Assembly (NCBI GenBank): GCA_048058975.1
Contig: JBLLNP010000008.1
Coordinates: 98,753 to 162,752, forward strand
Source of the DNA: RHLJ01 sp048058975
GTDB lineage: Bacteria; Bacteroidota; Rhodothermia; Balneolales; Balneolaceae
Reading direction: 5' to 3'
Length of the DNA: 64,000 nucleotides
Within the stretch, counting starts at the first letter, position 1. Each line of letters opens with the position of its first letter. A program made the translations under genes and the position numbers. Shown here one piece after another: positions 62,503 to 64,000 of this stretch. Below the pieces are notes generated by a model. It had not been told where the DNA came from. It ran no database searches and worked only from the letters and a program-made list of their open reading frames with translations.

Positions 62503-62537
62503 AAACCCCGATCAGTTGATTACTGATTGGGGTTTTT
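62503..62537 (+). terminator. rho-independent terminator after nrdJ
   Basis: AAACCCCGATCAGT (62503-62516) pairs with ACTGATTGGGGTTT (62522-62535) over 14 bp with one G-U pair, then T-run. It also lies at the end of the convergent lipoprotein gene. Confidence 0.88.
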
Positions 62538-63255
62538 AATTTGAAGCCAGAAATGTAGTTAACCTCTCGGCTGTATCTTCCAAAGCCACATTTACAGCAA
62601 CGGCTTCTGTTCGTTTTAGGAAGTCATTTACAGTCACATCATCTTTCTGCTTTGTGGATTGATACTCTTTCGTTGAAATAGCGGTGAATGGAATAATGCC
62701 GGTTCTGATGTCTAACAGAACCAATTCTACAGTAGCATAAGCTTTCGACCGGTTTGCCCTAAAGGCACGGTATTCTTCATAGATATCGCTGTTTATTCGA
62801 TAGATTACCAGCAAGGGAGATTGTAACCTTACAGCAGCTTCCCTTAAAATCGGGATAGTGGGATTTTGGGGAGTAAGAAGAGAAGGAAGGACAGAAACTG
62901 AGCTAATTTTTTCTGAAGACAATATTCTGTTGGATAGAGTATCCACGTAAGACTGTTGAAGTTTCAGATATGCCTCCGATCTCCAGTATCCATATCCATA
63001 AATAGAAGAATTTTGACCAGTGGGCCCTGAGAATTTTATAAGTGCTAATTTGGCATCATCAGGAATAACAATTTTACTTGAAAGAATGGTATCTATCGCT
63101 GCCTGGGAAATGACCGACTGATCTGAACTAAATAATGATCGGGCGAGTACGGGTTCGCCAGACCCGGGGTAACCGGCGTATGTTCCGGTTCCCATTGTGG
63201 TACAGTTTGCAAATAGGAATATTGCAATTGCGCTGAGAGAGAGTAGCTTTTTCAT
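62536..63255 (-). CDS. lipoprotein of unknown function
   Basis: A 239-aa lipoprotein with lipobox FANC (Cys18). A Gly/Tyr-rich stretch (GTGTYAGYPGSGEP) follows the anchor. The body alternates strands and helices: KLALIKFSG, VDTLSNRILSSEKISSVSVL, LREAAVRLQSPLLVIYRINS and YATVELVLLDIRTGIIPFTA. That order recalls the CsgG/TolB-N/GNA1162-like fold of envelope lipoproteins, but this is a tentative structural guess. The upstream region has a perfect GAACATC/GATGTTC dyad 28 bases from the start. Confidence 0.8.
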   Translation of the reverse strand: MKKLLSLSAIAIFLFANCTTMGTGTYAGYPGSGEPVLARSLFSSDQSVISQAAIDTILSSKIVIPDDAKLALIKFSGPTGQNSSIYGYGYWRSEAYLKLQQSYVDTLSNRILSSEKISSVSVLPSLLTPQNPTIPILREAAVRLQSPLLVIYRINSDIYEEYRAFRANRSKAYATVELVLLDIRTGIIPFTAISTKEYQSTKQKDDVTVNDFLKRTEAVAVNVALEDTAERLTTFLASN

Positions 63256-63619
63256 TCGATAAAGGGTTTGTTAAGCCCTAAAGAACATCGGGATGTTCAT
63301 TTTGTTCCCGGAATAGTCCTGATTTTCTCATGTAATGAGTAGCTAGTGTATTCCTCAGATCATTCCATATAAGTCAAAAAGAAGATACTTGTAGTATTAA
63401 GCTGGATGTGTATTGGCTTTTTTATTTGCAGGGTATCAATTTTTAATCGATCTCAAAAGCGAGACGATTTTCAATTACAAAATCTGGAGAATTGATCACA
63501 AGAATCTTCTTAAACAATAAAATTTTGTAAAGTAAAACAGCTGCTTCTGGCGCATTGAAACAAATGGGTAAATCAATGGTATGGTACGCGACTAGTAATT
63601 TTAACCGAACTCAAACTTT
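63256..63619. promoter_or_regulatory. 364-bp divergent intergenic region
   Basis: No gene is seen. It separates two divergent lipoprotein genes and must hold both promoters. The only clear structures are the dyad GAACATC GG GATGTTC at 63283-63298 and a nearby AGGG/CCCT hairpin (about 63262-63280), both in the leader of the minus-strand gene. I recognise no consensus promoter with confidence. Confidence 0.4.
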
Positions 63620-64000
63620 ATGAAACAGACTCTAATCGCAGTACTAATTATTTCTGGAATTGGCTGCCACACGAGATTTTCAAAGCTTGACTATTATTTT
63701 CCCGATAATATTGAGCTTAAATCTGAGTACAGGACAATGGAAGAACACAACCAGTTCATGTCGGATAAGGAATGGCCATACATTCTTAAAGTGGAAGGTT
63801 CAAATAGCTCACTGCTTTATTATGGTTCCTGGCATACAAACGATCCTGATGATCCTCAAATATCAGAAATTGAGCAGCTTTGGAATGAGTTGAAACCAAC
63901 AGTGGCGGTAACTGAAAATCGGTTAGGGTTTATTATCGGATCAGAGCAAAGTGACATTAAAAGTTATGCGGAATTTGCTATGGCTTCTATACTAGGGAGT
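63620..64000 (+). CDS. lipoprotein, TraB/GumN-like beginning (partial, cut by right edge)
   Basis: The frame is open from ATG 63620 to the window edge (127 codons). The start MKQTLIAVLIISGIGC is a lipoprotein signal (Cys16). The following YYFPDNIELKSEY, then LLYYGSWHTNDPDDPQISEIEQLW and KPTVAVTENR (about 82-113) have the pattern YGSxH...DPxxPQ...xxEL.PxxxxxE seen in TraB/GumN/PrgY-type proteins. The rest of the protein is outside the window, so this call is tentative. Confidence 0.65.
   Translation, partial: MKQTLIAVLIISGIGCHTRFSKLDYYFPDNIELKSEYRTMEEHNQFMSDKEWPYILKVEGSNSSLLYYGSWHTNDPDDPQISEIEQLWNELKPTVAVTENRLGFIIGSEQSDIKSYAEFAMASILGS

Noticed and set aside
1..64000. CRISPR array, prophage, integrase or transposase genes
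   Set aside because: No regularly spaced direct repeats and no recognisable phage or transposase proteins on either strand.

Overview
The window looks like chromosomal DNA of a Bacteroidota/Rhodothermota-type bacterium, most likely a marine Balneolales-like organism. The basis is an AT-rich sequence with few strong Shine-Dalgarno sites, several large secreted proteins ending in the YPNPFNP/FlgD-like C-terminal sorting module (T9SS type A style), many short lipoproteins, DUF3098, a UPF0145 protein, a four-helix-bundle S23-like protein, a LuxE/LuxC-type gene pair and a B12-dependent ribonucleotide reductase. The taxonomic call is inference from gene content. I recognised no tRNA, rRNA, CRISPR array, transposase, prophage or plasmid gene.

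Layout. 1-3.0 kb: an ECF sigma factor / single-TM protein / DUF4097-like beta-repeat protein operon (minus strand, running off the left edge), divergent from a small secreted protein. 3.0-9.1 kb: UPF0145, an RRM RNA-binding protein, then purK, a secreted lamin-tail-domain protein, purE and a small secreted protein. 9.1-12.3 kb: a four-helix-bundle gene flanked by imperfect inverted repeats, prfA, then pckA. 12.6-17.4 kb: three tandem paralogous secreted proteins plus a rhodanese lipoprotein. 17.4-26.7 kb (plus strand): an RsmB-type rRNA methyltransferase split by a -1 frameshift, gatB, a thioredoxin-fold lipoprotein, tpiA, purD, an NHL-like propeller protein and the LuxE/LuxC pair, interspersed with palindromic repeats. 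26.7-34.2 kb (minus): a five-gene operon alternating PEGA/DUF5683-like membrane proteins with fibronectin-III-like lipoproteins. 34.3-42.9 kb: leuS, gltA, mazG, and a cluster of maf, a TPR protein and an 'asparagine synthetase B'-like secreted protein. 43-49.9 kb: DUF3098, DUF92, a DAACS symporter, a large secreted protein, an aldo/keto reductase and an acyl-ACP thioesterase. 49.9-58.1 kb: an RND efflux operon (adaptor plus two permeases) and a calcium-loop lipoprotein. 58.1-64 kb: a 725-bp AT-rich region with DnaA boxes, nrdJ and two lipoproteins, the last cut by the right edge.

How the genes work together. purE, purK and purD belong to de novo purine synthesis by the N5-CAIR route. tpiA, pckA and gltA are central carbon metabolism. 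prfA, gatB, leuS and the RsmB-like protein serve translation. maf and mazG are house-cleaning nucleotide pyrophosphatases. Much of the rest is envelope and secretion biology.

Most notable points: (a) an in-frame TAA inside the N-terminal region of the ECF sigma factor; (b) an in-phase A AAA AAG heptamer exactly where the RsmB-like gene changes frame; (c) the PEGA/DUF5683-FN3 lipoprotein operon, the best candidate for an undescribed system; (d) three tandem secreted paralogues with conserved ends and divergent middles; (e) DnaA boxes and a hairpin-rich leader upstream of nrdJ.
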